NCBI RefSeq assembly: GCF_008642355.1
Contig: NZ_CP029193.1
Coordinates: forward strand, 5,790,001-5,854,000
Source: Streptomyces venezuelae
GTDB lineage: Bacteria > Actinomycetota > Actinomycetes > Streptomycetales > Streptomycetaceae
Length of the DNA stretch: 64,000 nt
Reading direction: 5' to 3'
Made by a program: the position numbers and the translations under genes. The first letter of the stretch is position 1. Every line of letters begins with the position of its first letter. The notes under the pieces are model-generated. The model was not told the origin of the DNA, did no database searches, and worked only from the letters and a program-made list of their open reading frames with translations. Below are positions 44,013 to 55,491 of this stretch, one piece after another.

Positions 44013-44954
44013 TCAGACGACGCTGAGCACGATCTTGCCCTGGGTGCGGCCCCGCTCCCCGCGCGCGTGGGCCTTCGCCGCCTCCTCCAGAGGGATGATC
44101 GTGTCGATCTCGACGCGGAGCTTCCCCTCGTCCACCAGGCGGGTTATCTCCAGGAGGCCCGCGCGGTCCGGCTCGACGATCGTCCAGCCCGTGTGAACGC
44201 CGAGCTCCGCGGCCCGTGCCGGGTCGGGGAGGCCGCCCGGGTCGGGGAGCGTGACCAAGTGGCCGCCGGGGCGGATGATCTCCAGGGAGCGGGCTCCATA
44301 CGCGCCGCCGACGCCGTCGAGGACGACGTCCACGTCACGGACCGCCTCGGTGAAGTCCACGCGTGTGTAGTCGACGACCTCATCCGCGCCCAGCGAGCGC
44401 AGGAACTCGTGCTTGTCCGCGCGCGCCGTGCCGATGACGTACGCGCCGTGCGCCTTGGCGATCTGCACGGCGAGGTGGCCCACGCCGCCCGCGGCCGCGT
44501 GGATCAGCGCCCGCTGCCCGGCGCGGAGCCCCGCCGTCTCGATCAGGCCCTGCCAGGCGGTGAGCGCGGCGAGGGGGAGTGCGGCGGCCTCCGGGTGGGA
44601 GAGGCCGGCCGGCTTGGGGGCGAAGCGGCGGGCGGGGGCCGCGACGAACTCCGCGTAGCCGCCCGTCTGTTCGGGGAAGCGGGGCATGCCGAACACCGCG
44701 TCGCCCGGCTGGTACAGGGTCACTCCGGGGCCGACCTGCTCGACCACGCCCGACACGTCGTAGCCGAGGATCGGGGTGTCTCCCCAGCTGCCGAAGGCGC
44801 CCTCCGCGCGGGTCTTCCAGTCGACGGGATTCACGCCCGCCGCGTGGACGCGGACCAGGATCTCGGTCAGGCCGGGCTCGGGGCGGTCCACCTCCACCGG
44901 GACGAGGTTCTCGGGGGCGCCCCAGGCGCGGGGGCTGACGGCACGCATCTTCAT
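44013..44954 (-). CDS. Zinc-free quinone oxidoreductase-like MDR protein
   Basis: A 313-residue medium-chain reductase. The GroES-like N-terminus (PVEVDRPEPG, HAAGVNPVDWKTR, GYDVSGVVEQVGPGV) precedes a Rossmann domain with AAAGGVGHLAVQIAKAHGA. Zinc-ligand cysteines of alcohol dehydrogenases are absent, so it is NADPH-dependent quinone reductase-like. ATG at 44954. It is divergent from a GlxA-type regulator with 110 bp between, a common arrangement in which the regulator controls the oxidoreductase. It ends 5 bp from the convergent HATPase gene. Confidence 0.91.
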   Translation of the reverse strand: MKMRAVSPRAWGAPENLVPVEVDRPEPGLTEILVRVHAAGVNPVDWKTRAEGAFGSWGDTPILGYDVSGVVEQVGPGVTLYQPGDAVFGMPRFPEQTGGYAEFVAAPARRFAPKPAGLSHPEAAALPLAALTAWQGLIETAGLRAGQRALIHAAAGGVGHLAVQIAKAHGAYVIGTARADKHEFLRSLGADEVVDYTRVDFTEAVRDVDVVLDGVGGAYGARSLEIIRPGGHLVTLPDPGGLPDPARAAELGVHTGWTIVEPDRAGLLEITRLVDEGKLRVEIDTIIPLEEAAKAHARGERGRTQGKIVLSVV

Positions 44955-45064
44955 GGACTCGGTCTCTCTCGTACGAAAGGCAAAAGTGCTGGTGGGACCA
45001 AGAGTGCGGCGGGGGCGGCCCGCGCGGTGCTGGCAGTTTGGCCATCATGTGACAGGATTCGGCC

Positions 45065-46063
45065 ATGAACCTGAATGGCCTCGGCGACCGCGACGGCGCC
45101 CACCGCGTGGCCGTCATCGCCCTGGACGGCGCCTACGCCTTCGAGCTCGGCATCCCCTCCCGCGTCTTCGGCAACGCGCGGAACGACCGCGGAGAGGCGC
45201 TCTACGACGTCGTCGTCTGCACGGTCGACGGACGCCCTGTGCGCACGGACTCCGGATTCACGGTCGCGGCCGAACACGGGCCCGAGGCCCTCGACACCGC
45301 GGACACCGTGGTCATCACGCCGACCCGCAGCTTCGACCGGGGGATGGCGGGCGAGGACCTGCCGGAAGCGGTGGCCGCGGCCCTGCGCAGGATCAGGCCC
45401 GGCACCCGCATCGTGTCCTTCTGCAACGCCTCGTACGTCCTCGCGGCCGTCGGCCTCCTCGACGGGCGCCCCGCGACGACGCACTGGCACGTCGCCCGCG
45501 ACTTCCAGCGGTCCTTCCCCAGGATCAAGGTCGACGCGGACGTGCTCTTCGTGGACGACGGCGACGTGCTGACCGCCGCGGGCGTCGCGGCCGGCATCGA
45601 CCTCTGCCTCCACGTCGTGCGGCGCGACCACGGCGCCGCCGTCGCCAACCACGTCGCGCGCGTGTGCGTCGTACCGCCCTGGCGCGACGGCGGCCAGGCC
45701 CAGTACATCGAGCGGCCCGTCCCCGAGCCCACCCTCGCCACGACGGCCGCCACGCGCGCGTGGGCACTCGAACGGCTCCACGAGCCGCTGCCCCTCGGCG
45801 AACTGGCCGCCCACGCGCGCATGAGCCTGCGCACCTTCACCCGCCGCTTCCAGGAAGAGGTCGGCATGCCGCCCGGACGGTGGCTCACCGCCCAGCGCAT
45901 CGAACTCGCCCGGCAGCTCCTGGAATCCAGCGACCTGCCCGTGGACGTGGTCGCCCACCGGTCCGGGTTCGGCACCGGCAACTCGCTGCGCCAGCACATG
46001 CGGGCCGTGCTCGGCGTCTCGCCGGTCGCCTACCGGCGGACGTTCACTGCTGCTGCGTCGTGA
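45065..46063 (+). CDS. GlxA-family AraC regulator with DJ-1/PfpI domain
   Basis: A 332-residue regulator. A DJ-1/PfpI-like domain (about 14-185) contains VAVIALDGAYAFELGIP and the nucleophile-elbow-like VSFCNASYVLAAVGLLDG. A C-terminal AraC HTH pair (about 235-325) has LGELAAHARMSLRTFTRRF and VAHRSGFGTGNSLRQHMRAVLG. Architecture and length are typical. It probably regulates the divergent oxidoreductase gene at 44013-44954. The ATG at 45065 has no strong ribosome site. Confidence 0.92.
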   Translation: MNLNGLGDRDGAHRVAVIALDGAYAFELGIPSRVFGNARNDRGEALYDVVVCTVDGRPVRTDSGFTVAAEHGPEALDTADTVVITPTRSFDRGMAGEDLPEAVAAALRRIRPGTRIVSFCNASYVLAAVGLLDGRPATTHWHVARDFQRSFPRIKVDADVLFVDDGDVLTAAGVAAGIDLCLHVVRRDHGAAVANHVARVCVVPPWRDGGQAQYIERPVPEPTLATTAATRAWALERLHEPLPLGELAAHARMSLRTFTRRFQEEVGMPPGRWLTAQRIELARQLLESSDLPVDVVAHRSGFGTGNSLRQHMRAVLGVSPVAYRRTFTAAAS

Positions 46064-46069
46064 CCTGGC

Positions 46070-46399
46070 CTACGCTTCCGTGACCTCGGCCTCGTAGAAG
46101 CAGAAGTGGTCCTTGATCCCGGCCACGGCGTCCTTCGGCTCCGGGTACGCCCACACCGCGTCCTCCGTCCCCGGCAGCGACCAGTAGGAGGCCGTTCCCT
46201 TGAACGGGCAGTACGTAGTGGTCGCCGACGGGGTCAGCAGGTCCGTGCGCACGTCCTCCGGGGGCAGGTAGTGCCGGACGGGGTAGCCCGTCTCGCGCAG
46301 CAGCACGGGACGGCGGCTCTCCGCCACGACCTGCCCGTCGTGCACCACGCGCACGTGGTCCGTGCCCTGCTCGACGGTGATCCGGTGCCCGTTGGTCAT
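46070..46399 (-). CDS. DUF427 domain protein
   Basis: A 109-residue protein with the complete DUF427 beta-tent fold: VRVVHDGQVVAESRRPVLLRETGYPVRHYLP, TTYCPFKGTASYW, and AVWAYPEPKDAV..KDHFCFYE (each shown in short pieces). ATG at 46399 has GAGGAGG with a 6 nt spacer. Function unknown in the family; many occur singly in actinomycetes. It converges with the GlxA-type gene (6 bp between stops) and is divergent from the LOG-like gene with only 58 bp between. Confidence 0.88.
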   Translation of the reverse strand: MTNGHRITVEQGTDHVRVVHDGQVVAESRRPVLLRETGYPVRHYLPPEDVRTDLLTPSATTTYCPFKGTASYWSLPGTEDAVWAYPEPKDAVAGIKDHFCFYEAEVTEA

Positions 46400-46445
46400 G
46401 TCGTGCCTCCTCGGATGCCCAGTGAATGTCCTGTGGGACGGAACG

Positions 46446-46457
46446 TACCGTGGGCGC
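46446..46457 (+). promoter_or_regulatory. Leaderless -10 box before the LOG-like gene
   Basis: TACCGT at 46446-46451 followed by 6 nt and ATG at 46458; no Shine-Dalgarno sequence. The layout matches leaderless promoters seen elsewhere in this window. Confidence 0.45.
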
Positions 46458-47003
46458 ATGAACATCTGCGTCTTCCTCTCCGCCGCCGACCTCGACGACC
46501 GCTACACCCGCCCGGCCCGCGAGTTCGCCGAGCTGCTCGGCAAGGGCGGCCACACGCTGGTCTGGGGCGGCTCCGAGAGCGGTCTGATGAAGGTCGTGGC
46601 GGACGGCGTGCACGCGGCGGGCGGGCGGCTGGTGGGCGTCTCCGTGGACTTCCTCGCCGCCAAGGCGCGGCAGGTCGTGGAGCCGCACGAGATGGTGATC
46701 GCGCGCGACCTCGCCGAGCGCAAGGCGCTGCTCCTGGAGAAGGCCGACGCGATCGTGATCATGGTGGGCGGCACCGGCACGCTCGACGAGGCCACCGAGA
46801 TCCTGGAGCTGAAGAAGCACGGGAAGCACGCCAAGCCGGTGGTGCTGCTGAACTCGGCGGGGTTCTACGACGGGCTCAAGGAGCAGTTCCAGCGCATGGA
46901 GGACGAGGGTTTCCTGCCGCTCCCGCTGACCGACCTGGTCTTCTTCGCCGAAGAGCCCGTCGGCGCGCTGGCCTACCTGGAGGAATCCGCGGGCACCCGG
47001 TGA
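46458..47003 (+). CDS. LOG/TIGR00725-like nucleotide phosphoribohydrolase family protein
   Basis: A 181-residue Rossmann-like protein of the lysine decarboxylase-like/LOG family. ICVFLSAADLDDRY and LVWGGSESGLMKVVADG form the first half. The signature normally written PGGxGTxxE is here MVGGTGTLDEATEIL, with Val in place of Pro. The distal E is present. LOG proteins release adenine-type bases from nucleoside monophosphates; bacterial members often lack a known physiological role. ATG at 46458 seems leaderless. No signal peptide. Confidence 0.86.
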   Translation: MNICVFLSAADLDDRYTRPAREFAELLGKGGHTLVWGGSESGLMKVVADGVHAAGGRLVGVSVDFLAAKARQVVEPHEMVIARDLAERKALLLEKADAIVIMVGGTGTLDEATEILELKKHGKHAKPVVLLNSAGFYDGLKEQFQRMEDEGFLPLPLTDLVFFAEEPVGALAYLEESAGTR

Positions 47004-47019
47004 TGCGAGCATGGCGGGT

Positions 47020-47709
47020 ATGGCAACACATGTGATCACCGGGGCCGGCTCCGGCATCGGCGCGGCCGTGGCCCGCCGCCTCCACACCCGCGGCGACGAC
47101 CTCGTCCTGCACGCGCGGGACGCGGGCCGCGCCAAAGAACTCGCCGCCGAGTTTCCCGGCGCGAGCACCCTCGTCGGAGACCTCTCCGACCCCGACAAGC
47201 TGTCCTGGGCGTTCGGGCACCAGTCGCTGCCCTCGCGCGTGGACTCCCTGCTGCACATCGCGGGCGTCGTCGACCTCGGCCCGGTCGGCGAGCTCACCCC
47301 CAAGGCCTGGCGCCACCAGCTCAACGTCAACCTCATCGCACCCGCCGAGCTGACCCGCCACTTCCTGCCCCAACTCCGGCTCGCCCAGGGGCACGTGGTC
47401 TTCGTCAACTCCGGATCCGGCCTCAGGGCCGGACCCGAGTGGTCCGCGTACGCCGCCTCCAAGCACGGCCTGAAGGCCCTCGCCGACTCGCTGCGCCAAG
47501 AGGAGCACGACAACGGCGTCCGGGTCACCTCCGTCTACCCCGGCCGCACGGCGAGCGCCATGCAGGTCAAGGTCCACCAGCAGGAGGGCAAGGAGTACGA
47601 CGCCTCCCGCTGGATCGACCCCGAGTCGGTCGCCACGACGATCCTCATGGCCCTGGACCTGCCGCGCGACGCGGAGGTCAACGACCTGACGGTGCGGCCG
47701 GGACGATGA
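47020..47709 (+). CDS. Short-chain dehydrogenase/reductase
   Basis: A 229-residue classical SDR. The cofactor motif TGAGSGIG is at residues 7-14, HIAGVVDLG resembles NNAG, and the catalytic SGSGLRAGPEWSAYAASKHGLKAL region contains Ser, Y and K in the YxxxK pattern. A substrate cannot be assigned. ATG at 47020 and an alternative at 47011 are both possible. It overlaps the next gene by ATGA, so the two are translationally coupled. The reason for pairing an SDR with a MetE-like protein is not evident. Confidence 0.91.
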   Translation: MATHVITGAGSGIGAAVARRLHTRGDDLVLHARDAGRAKELAAEFPGASTLVGDLSDPDKLSWAFGHQSLPSRVDSLLHIAGVVDLGPVGELTPKAWRHQLNVNLIAPAELTRHFLPQLRLAQGHVVFVNSGSGLRAGPEWSAYAASKHGLKALADSLRQEEHDNGVRVTSVYPGRTASAMQVKVHQQEGKEYDASRWIDPESVATTILMALDLPRDAEVNDLTVRPGR

Positions 47710-48731
47710 GCGACGCCTTCACCTGGGGCCCGGCCACCGGCATCGGGTCCATGCCCGGCGGGGACGCCCGCGAGGCCGCCAAGACCGTCACCGGTAGCTT
47801 CGAGAGCCCCGGACAGGGCATGCCGTACCTCGCCGAGCTGCCCGCCCGCGGCCCCGGCGCCGACATGATCGGCCGCACCGCCGGGCTCCTCGTCGACCTG
47901 TACGCGCGCGTGGAGCCCAGCGGCTGGCGCGTCGGCGACCGCCCCGGGCGCGACACCCGCCGGGCCAGGGCGTGGCTCGGCGAGGACCTCGACGCCCTGG
48001 AGGAGTTCACCCAGGGGTACCAGGGCCCGCTGAAGGTCCAGGCCGTCGGCCCCTGGACCCTCGCCGCCGCCCTGGAGCTCAGGAACGGCGAGGCCGCGCT
48101 CTCCGACCCCGGCGCCTGCCGCGACCTCGCGGGCTCCCTCGCCGAAGGCCTGCGCGCGCACCTCGCGGACGTCCGCCGCAGGGTGCCCGGCGCGCAGGTG
48201 GTCCTGCAGCTCGACGAGCCCTCGCTGATCGCCGTGCTGCGCGGACAGGTCAAGACCGCCAGCGAGTACCGCACCCACCGCGCCGTGGACCGGCAGCTCG
48301 TCGAGAGCACGCTGCGGGACGTCCTGGCGGTCCACGGCGAGGGCGAGGGCGGAGGTGCCACGGTCGTGCACTCGTGCGCGCCCGACGTACCGTTCGCGCT
48401 CCTGCGCCGCGCCGGGGCCGACGCGATCTCCTTCGACTTCGATCTGCTCACCGAGCGTGACGACGAGGCGATCGGTGAGGCGGTCGAGGGCGGTACGCGG
48501 CTCTTCGCCGGTGTCGTGCCGGGCGTGGACGGCCGATTGTCAGACCCTGCCGGTAGCGTCATGGGTGTCAGGACGCTGTGGCGCAGGCTGGGGCTGAATC
48601 CGGGAACCCTCGCGGAGACGGTCGTGGTCACTCCGTCGTGCGGGCTCGCGGGCGCATCACCCGCGTATGCGCGTGCGGCGCTCGCCCACTGCGTCAGGGC
48701 GGCGAGATCGCTCGCGGACAACCCTGAGTAA
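47706..48731 (+). CDS. Cobalamin-independent methionine synthase-like (MetE C-terminal) protein
   Basis: A 341-residue protein corresponding to the catalytic C-terminal half of MetE alone, without the N-terminal half. TGIGSMPGGDAREA opens the barrel, VLQLDEPSL carries substrate residues, VVHSCAPDVPF has the H-x-C zinc ligands, and VVTPSCGLAG has the second zinc cysteine. Single-domain forms act in actinomycetes and archaea as methyltransferases using an unknown or corrinoid-free methyl donor, so the exact substrate is uncertain. ATG at 47706 overlaps the SDR stop by 4 bp. It is followed by ligA after 31 bp. Confidence 0.88.
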   Translation: MSDAFTWGPATGIGSMPGGDAREAAKTVTGSFESPGQGMPYLAELPARGPGADMIGRTAGLLVDLYARVEPSGWRVGDRPGRDTRRARAWLGEDLDALEEFTQGYQGPLKVQAVGPWTLAAALELRNGEAALSDPGACRDLAGSLAEGLRAHLADVRRRVPGAQVVLQLDEPSLIAVLRGQVKTASEYRTHRAVDRQLVESTLRDVLAVHGEGEGGGATVVHSCAPDVPFALLRRAGADAISFDFDLLTERDDEAIGEAVEGGTRLFAGVVPGVDGRLSDPAGSVMGVRTLWRRLGLNPGTLAETVVVTPSCGLAGASPAYARAALAHCVRAARSLADNPE

Positions 48732-48741
48732 TTGGGTATGA

Positions 48742-50946
<2,205 letters not shown>

Positions 50947-51260
50947 CGGTTGAAGGCCACCCGTTCGGCGCATACCAGAGGCATACGGGTGGCCGGGTCG
51001 CATTCGGGCAACCGTAGTCGACCGCTGCCCGTGGAAGCCTTCTGCGGCCTACTGTTGAGGTGTGCGCCTGCCGTGCCCCGCTGCGAACGGGGTATCACCT
51101 GCTCATCAAGAGCTTGGAAGGGGGCATCCCCTGCTCGGCGCGAGTGCGGGAGAACCGCATCTCCCCGCTCGAGCGGAATGCGGGGACGGATTCACGGGCG
51201 CGGCCGCATCAGGGCCGAGTCCGCATGGCGTGGGCACCGCCGGCTGTGAGAGGGACGGGA
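50947..51260. other. ligA to GGDEF-EAL intergenic: terminator-like hairpin and possible promoter
   Basis: About 310 bp. A hairpin with perfect 10 bp arms, GGCCACCCGT (50955-50964) and ACGGGTGGCC (50985-50994), lies 8 nt after ligA and probably ends it. TACTGT at 51050-51055 is a plausible -10 for the next gene and would give a leader of about 200 nt. The open frame continuing upstream of 51261 has poor codon use, so it is taken as untranslated. Confidence 0.5.
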
Positions 51261-53588
51261 ATGGAACCGACCGAGAGCGCCGCCCCCGACTCACGGCTGC
51301 GCGCGCGCCTGTGGCGCGCGCCGGGAGCCTGGCTGCGCGGCCGCCGGGCCGTGACGGACACCGACCCGGGCGGCATGCCGCAGCCCGCCCCCGGCTCCGG
51401 ACCCTGCACCCTGAGCACTGCCGTCGAACCACGCGAACGGGCCTGGACGGCCGCACCCCAGCACGGCACCGACACCCCGGCGACTCTCGCGGGTCCCGGC
51501 GCACCGGCCGCGCAGGACGCCCGCGACCCCTGGCCGCTGCTGCCCCTCCTGACCGTCGCCGCGGCCGCCGTGCTGCTCGGCACCGGCTTCTTCCAGGCCT
51601 TCACGGGACGCCACGCCCTGTTCCCCACCGGCGCCGCGGGCTGGTCCCTCGCCATCCTCACCGGGCTCATCGTCGGGCACCTCGTCGCCCTCGGCCGCGA
51701 CCGCTGGTGGGGCGGCACGGGCTCCGGCGGCGCCCTCACCGTCGCCGTCCTGCTCCTCTACGGCTGGGTGCCCGCCGGCATGGTCAGCCTCACCGTCGTC
51801 GTCCTCGTCGGCGTCGCGCGCAGGCACCGCTGGCGCCAGGGCCTGCTGCACGGCGCGGTCGACATCCTCGGCATCGGCGCGGGCGCGCTCACCCTGGCCG
51901 CGTTCGGCACGGCGCCCAGCGCCGAAACGCCCTGGCTCCCCGAGACCTGGGACCTCTACACCGCGCCCCAAGTGGCCCTGGTCGCCGTCGCCTACCTCGT
52001 CGTCACCCGCGTCCTGCTCTGGTACGTCCACGCGCCGCGCACCGAAGCCCTGCCCACCGTCACCCGCACCGCGCTCGTCCGGCAGGGCCTCCTCGGCATC
52101 GCGCTGCTCGGCATCGCCCCGCTGATCTGCGTCGTCGCGATCTCCCTGCCGATCCTGCTGCCCCTCTTCGCGATCCCGCTCGTCGCCCTCGACTCCACCC
52201 TCTGGATCGCCCGCGCACGCGCCGAGGAGCAGCTCCGCGACCCCCTCACCGGGCTGCCCAACCGGCAGTGGCTCCTCGAACGGACCTGGACCGCCCTCGA
52301 CGACGCCGAGCGGATCGGCGTGCGGGCCGCGTTAATGCTCATCGACATGGACCGCTTCCGGTCGGTCAACGACACCCTCGGCCACCTCGCGGGGGACCGG
52401 CTGCTCCTCCAGATCGCGGACCGGCTGCGTCTCGCGCTGCCCCGCGGCGCGGAGGCCGCGCGCCTCGGCGGTGACGAGTTCGCCGTCCTGCTGCCGGTCG
52501 CCGACTCCACCACGTCGGCCACGCGGGTGGCCCGCCAGCTCGTCGCCGCGCTCGGCTCCCCGCTCGACCTCGACGGCCTCACCCTCGTCCTGGAGGCCAG
52601 CGCGGGCCTCGCGGTCTTCCCCGACCACGCACTCGACGCCGAAGGCCTGCTCCGCCGTGCGGACGTCGCGATGTACCAGGCCAAACGGGACCGCACGGGC
52701 GTCGAGGTCTACGAATCCAAGCGCGACTCCAACACCCCGGACCGCCTCGGCCTCCTCGGCGACCTGCGCCGGGCCCTCGACGCGGGCGACGTGGAGCTGC
52801 ACTACCAGCCGAAGGTCCAGTTCGACGGACAGGTGGCCGGCCTCGAGGCGCTGGTGCGCTGGGTGCACCCCGAACGGGGGAAGGTGCCGCCCGACGAGTT
52901 CATCGCCATCGCCGAGTCGTCCGGCCTCATGCCGCACCTCACGGAGTACGTCCTGGAGACCGCGCTCGGCCAGGTCGCCAAGTGGCAGGCGCAGGGCCTG
53001 AAGGTCCCCGTCGCCGTGAACGTCTCCCCGCGCGACGTCCACACGCCGGGCTTCGCCGGGGCGGTCGCCGCCCGCCTCGCCCGCCACGGGGTCCCCGCGG
53101 GAGCCCTGCAACTGGAGATAACCGAGCACGTCCTCCTGGAGGACCCACAACGCGCCGCGGACACGTTGGCCGGGCTGACCGGCCACGGCGTCAAGATGTC
53201 CCTCGACGACTTCGGCACGGGGTACTCCTCCCTGGTCCACCTGCGCCGCCTCCCGGTCAGCGAGCTGAAGATCGACCGCTCCTTCGTGGCCCGCCTCGCC
53301 GTCGACAACGAGGACGCGGAGATCGTCCGCTGCACCGTCGACCTCGCCCACTCCCTCGGCCTGCTCGTCGTCGCCGAGGGCGTCGAGGACGACGAGACGT
53401 GGGAGCGGCTGCGGGACCTCGGATGCGACGCGGTCCAGGGCTGGCTCGTCGCCGCCGCGATGCCGGCCGAGGAGACGACGGCGTGGCTCCGCGCCCGCGG
53501 CTCCCGCGGGTGGCGCCGCCCTGCAGACGTAGCGGCGGAAGCGGCGAACGCCTCCGCGGACCAGTCCCCGGGCCACGTGGTCCAGTAA
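51261..53588 (+). CDS. rmdB: Membrane GGDEF-EAL protein (RmdB-like)
   Basis: A 775-residue c-di-GMP enzyme. A cytoplasmic, Pro/Ala-rich N-terminal stretch leads to several membrane helices (about 95-300), a GGDEF domain (about 325-480) with an intact GGDEF at 403-407, and an EAL domain (about 505-755) with EALVRW at 529 and DDFGTGYSS. Both catalytic motifs look intact, so diguanylate cyclase and phosphodiesterase activity are both possible. The gene just after ligA in S. coelicolor is rmdB, a characterised phosphodiesterase that affects aerial mycelium formation; the assignment here rests on architecture and location from memory. ATG at 51261 has AGGGA 5 nt upstream. Confidence 0.85.
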   Translation: MEPTESAAPDSRLRARLWRAPGAWLRGRRAVTDTDPGGMPQPAPGSGPCTLSTAVEPRERAWTAAPQHGTDTPATLAGPGAPAAQDARDPWPLLPLLTVAAAAVLLGTGFFQAFTGRHALFPTGAAGWSLAILTGLIVGHLVALGRDRWWGGTGSGGALTVAVLLLYGWVPAGMVSLTVVVLVGVARRHRWRQGLLHGAVDILGIGAGALTLAAFGTAPSAETPWLPETWDLYTAPQVALVAVAYLVVTRVLLWYVHAPRTEALPTVTRTALVRQGLLGIALLGIAPLICVVAISLPILLPLFAIPLVALDSTLWIARARAEEQLRDPLTGLPNRQWLLERTWTALDDAERIGVRAALMLIDMDRFRSVNDTLGHLAGDRLLLQIADRLRLALPRGAEAARLGGDEFAVLLPVADSTTSATRVARQLVAALGSPLDLDGLTLVLEASAGLAVFPDHALDAEGLLRRADVAMYQAKRDRTGVEVYESKRDSNTPDRLGLLGDLRRALDAGDVELHYQPKVQFDGQVAGLEALVRWVHPERGKVPPDEFIAIAESSGLMPHLTEYVLETALGQVAKWQAQGLKVPVAVNVSPRDVHTPGFAGAVAARLARHGVPAGALQLEITEHVLLEDPQRAADTLAGLTGHGVKMSLDDFGTGYSSLVHLRRLPVSELKIDRSFVARLAVDNEDAEIVRCTVDLAHSLGLLVVAEGVEDDETWERLRDLGCDAVQGWLVAAAMPAEETTAWLRARGSRGWRRPADVAAEAANASADQSPGHVVQ

Positions 53589-53650
53589 CCCTCACCGGCG
53601 CCCCGGAGCCCCGGGAAGAAACCGTTTCACGGGCACGGGCCGGGGACCCA

Positions 53651-53656
53651 TAGGAT
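53651..53656 (+). promoter_or_regulatory. Probable -10 box of the gatCAB operon
   Basis: TAGGAT at 53651-53656 precedes gatC by 40 nt, with a GAGGATCG ribosome site between. The -35 is not clear. This is the only promoter-like site seen before gatC. Confidence 0.4.
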
Positions 53657-53695
53657 TGGGGCACAACCCGCACACTCACCCCTGAGGATCGCCGC

Positions 53696-53992
53696 ATGCC
53701 TGGCATCACGCGCGAGGAGGTCGCCCACCTCGCCCGCCTTGCACGTCTGGAGCTGAAGGCCGAGGAGCTCGACCACTTCGCCGGACAGCTCGACGACATC
53801 ATCGGCGCGGTCGCCCGCGTCTCGGAGGTCGCCGACCAAGACGTACCGCCGACCTCGCACCCGCTGCCGCTGACGAACGTCATGCGCGCGGACGAGGTCC
53901 GTCCGTCGCTCACCCCCGAGCAGGCGCTCTCGGGCGCCCCCGCCCAGGAGCAGCAGCGTTTCAAGGTGCCGCAGATCCTGGGGGAGGACTGA
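53696..53992 (+). CDS. gatC: Aspartyl/glutamyl-tRNA amidotransferase subunit C
   Basis: A 98-residue GatC. It opens [17 protein letters not shown], the conserved helical hairpin, and ends FKVPQIL. It stabilises the GatA-GatB complex that converts Glu-tRNA(Gln) and Asp-tRNA(Asn) to the amide forms, needed in bacteria lacking GlnRS/AsnRS. ATG at 53696 has TGAGGAT about 6 nt upstream. First gene of gatC-gatA-small ORF-gatB; 5 bp separate its stop from gatA. Confidence 0.96.
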   Translation: MPGITREEVAHLARLARLELKAEELDHFAGQLDDIIGAVARVSEVADQDVPPTSHPLPLTNVMRADEVRPSLTPEQALSGAPAQEQQRFKVPQILGED

Positions 53993-53997
53993 AAGTC

Positions 53998-55491
53998 ATG
54001 ACGGACATCATCAAGCTCACCGCAGCAGACATCGCGTCGAGGATCGCCTCCGGCGAGCTCACCGCGGTCGAGGTCACCGAGGCCCACCTGGCCCGCATCG
54101 ACGCCGTCGACGAGAAGGTCCACGCCTTCCTGCACGTCGACCGCGAGGGCGCCCTCGCGCAGGCCCGCGCCGTCGACGAGAAGCGCGCCCGGGGCGAGAA
54201 GCTCGGCCCGCTGGCGGGCGTCCCCGTCGCACTCAAGGACATCTTCACCACCGAGGGCGTGCCGACCACCGTCGGCTCGAAGATCCTCGAGGGCTGGATC
54301 CCGCCGTACGACGCGACCGTCACCAAGCGCCTGAAGGCCGCCGACGTCGTCATCCTCGGCAAGACCAACATGGACGAGTTCGCCATGGGGTCCTCGACGG
54401 AGAACAGCGCGTACGGCCCCACCGGCAACCCCTGGGACCTCACCCGCATCCCCGGCGGCTCCGGCGGCGGCTCCTCCGCCGCCCTCGCCTCGTACGAGAG
54501 CCCCCTGGCCCTCGGCACGGACACCGGCGGCTCGATCCGCCAGCCCGCGGCCGTCACCGGCACGGTCGGCGTCAAGCCGACCTACGGCGGCGTGTCCCGC
54601 TACGGCATGGTCGCGTTCAGCTCCAGCCTCGACCAGGGCGGCCCCTGTGCCCGCACGGTCCTCGACGCCGCGCTGCTGCACGAGGTCATCGCGGGGCACG
54701 ACGAGCTCGACTCGACGTCCATCGACGCCCCGGTCCCGCCGGTCGTCGAGGCCGCCCGCAACGGCTCCGTCCAGGGCATGCGCGTCGGCGTCGTCAAGCA
54801 GTTCCGCGGCGAGGGCTACCAGGCCGGTGTCGTCCAGCGCTTCGACGAGTCGGTGGAGCTCCTCAAGGAGCTCGGCGCCGAGATCGTCGAGCTGGACTGC
54901 CCGACGTTCGACCTGGCGCTCTCCGCGTACTACCTGATCGCGCCCTCCGAGTGCTCCTCGAACCTCGCCCGCTTCGACGCCATGCGCTACGGCCTGCGCG
55001 TCGGCGACGACGGCACGAAGTCCGCCGAGGACGTCACCGCGCTGACCCGCGAGGCCGGCTTCGGCGACGAGGTCAAGCGCCGCATCATCCTCGGAACGTA
55101 CGCGCTCAGCTCCGGCTACTACGACGCGTACTACGGCAGCGCCCAGAAGGTCCGCACGCTCATCACCCGCGAGTTCGAAGCGGCGTTCGAGCAGGTCGAC
55201 GTGATCGTCTCCCCGACGACGCCGACCACCGCGTTCCCGATCGGCGAGCGCGCCGACGACCCGATGGCGATGTACCTCGCCGACCTGTGCACCATCCCGA
55301 CCAACCTGGCGGGCAACGCCGCCATGTCGCTGCCCTGCGGCCTCGCGCCGGAGGACGGCCTGCCCGTCGGGCTGCAGATCATCGCCCCCGCCATGAAGGA
55401 CGACCGGCTGTACAAGGTCGGCGCTGCCGTCGAGGCCGCCTTCGTGGAAAAGTGGGGTCACCCGCTGCTTGAGGAGGCACCGTCGCTGTGA
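53998..55491 (+). CDS. gatA: Aspartyl/glutamyl-tRNA amidotransferase subunit A
   Basis: A 497-residue amidase-signature subunit that hydrolyses glutamine to supply ammonia. The Ser-cisSer-Lys triad is visible: K80 in VALKDIF, S155 in [12 protein letters not shown] and S179 in [10 protein letters not shown]. Downstream motifs and length are normal. It begins 5 bp after gatC and its TGA overlaps the GTG start of the small gene that follows (GTGA), so all are co-translated. Confidence 0.97.
   Translation: MTDIIKLTAADIASRIASGELTAVEVTEAHLARIDAVDEKVHAFLHVDREGALAQARAVDEKRARGEKLGPLAGVPVALKDIFTTEGVPTTVGSKILEGWIPPYDATVTKRLKAADVVILGKTNMDEFAMGSSTENSAYGPTGNPWDLTRIPGGSGGGSSAALASYESPLALGTDTGGSIRQPAAVTGTVGVKPTYGGVSRYGMVAFSSSLDQGGPCARTVLDAALLHEVIAGHDELDSTSIDAPVPPVVEAARNGSVQGMRVGVVKQFRGEGYQAGVVQRFDESVELLKELGAEIVELDCPTFDLALSAYYLIAPSECSSNLARFDAMRYGLRVGDDGTKSAEDVTALTREAGFGDEVKRRIILGTYALSSGYYDAYYGSAQKVRTLITREFEAAFEQVDVIVSPTTPTTAFPIGERADDPMAMYLADLCTIPTNLAGNAAMSLPCGLAPEDGLPVGLQIIAPAMKDDRLYKVGAAVEAAFVEKWGHPLLEEAPSL

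Noticed and set aside
51060..51260. Upstream extension of the GGDEF-EAL protein to GTG 51060
   Set aside because: The extra 67 codons have poor codon use and no homology, and a -10-like TACTGT just before suggests this is transcript leader. ATG 51261 has a ribosome site.
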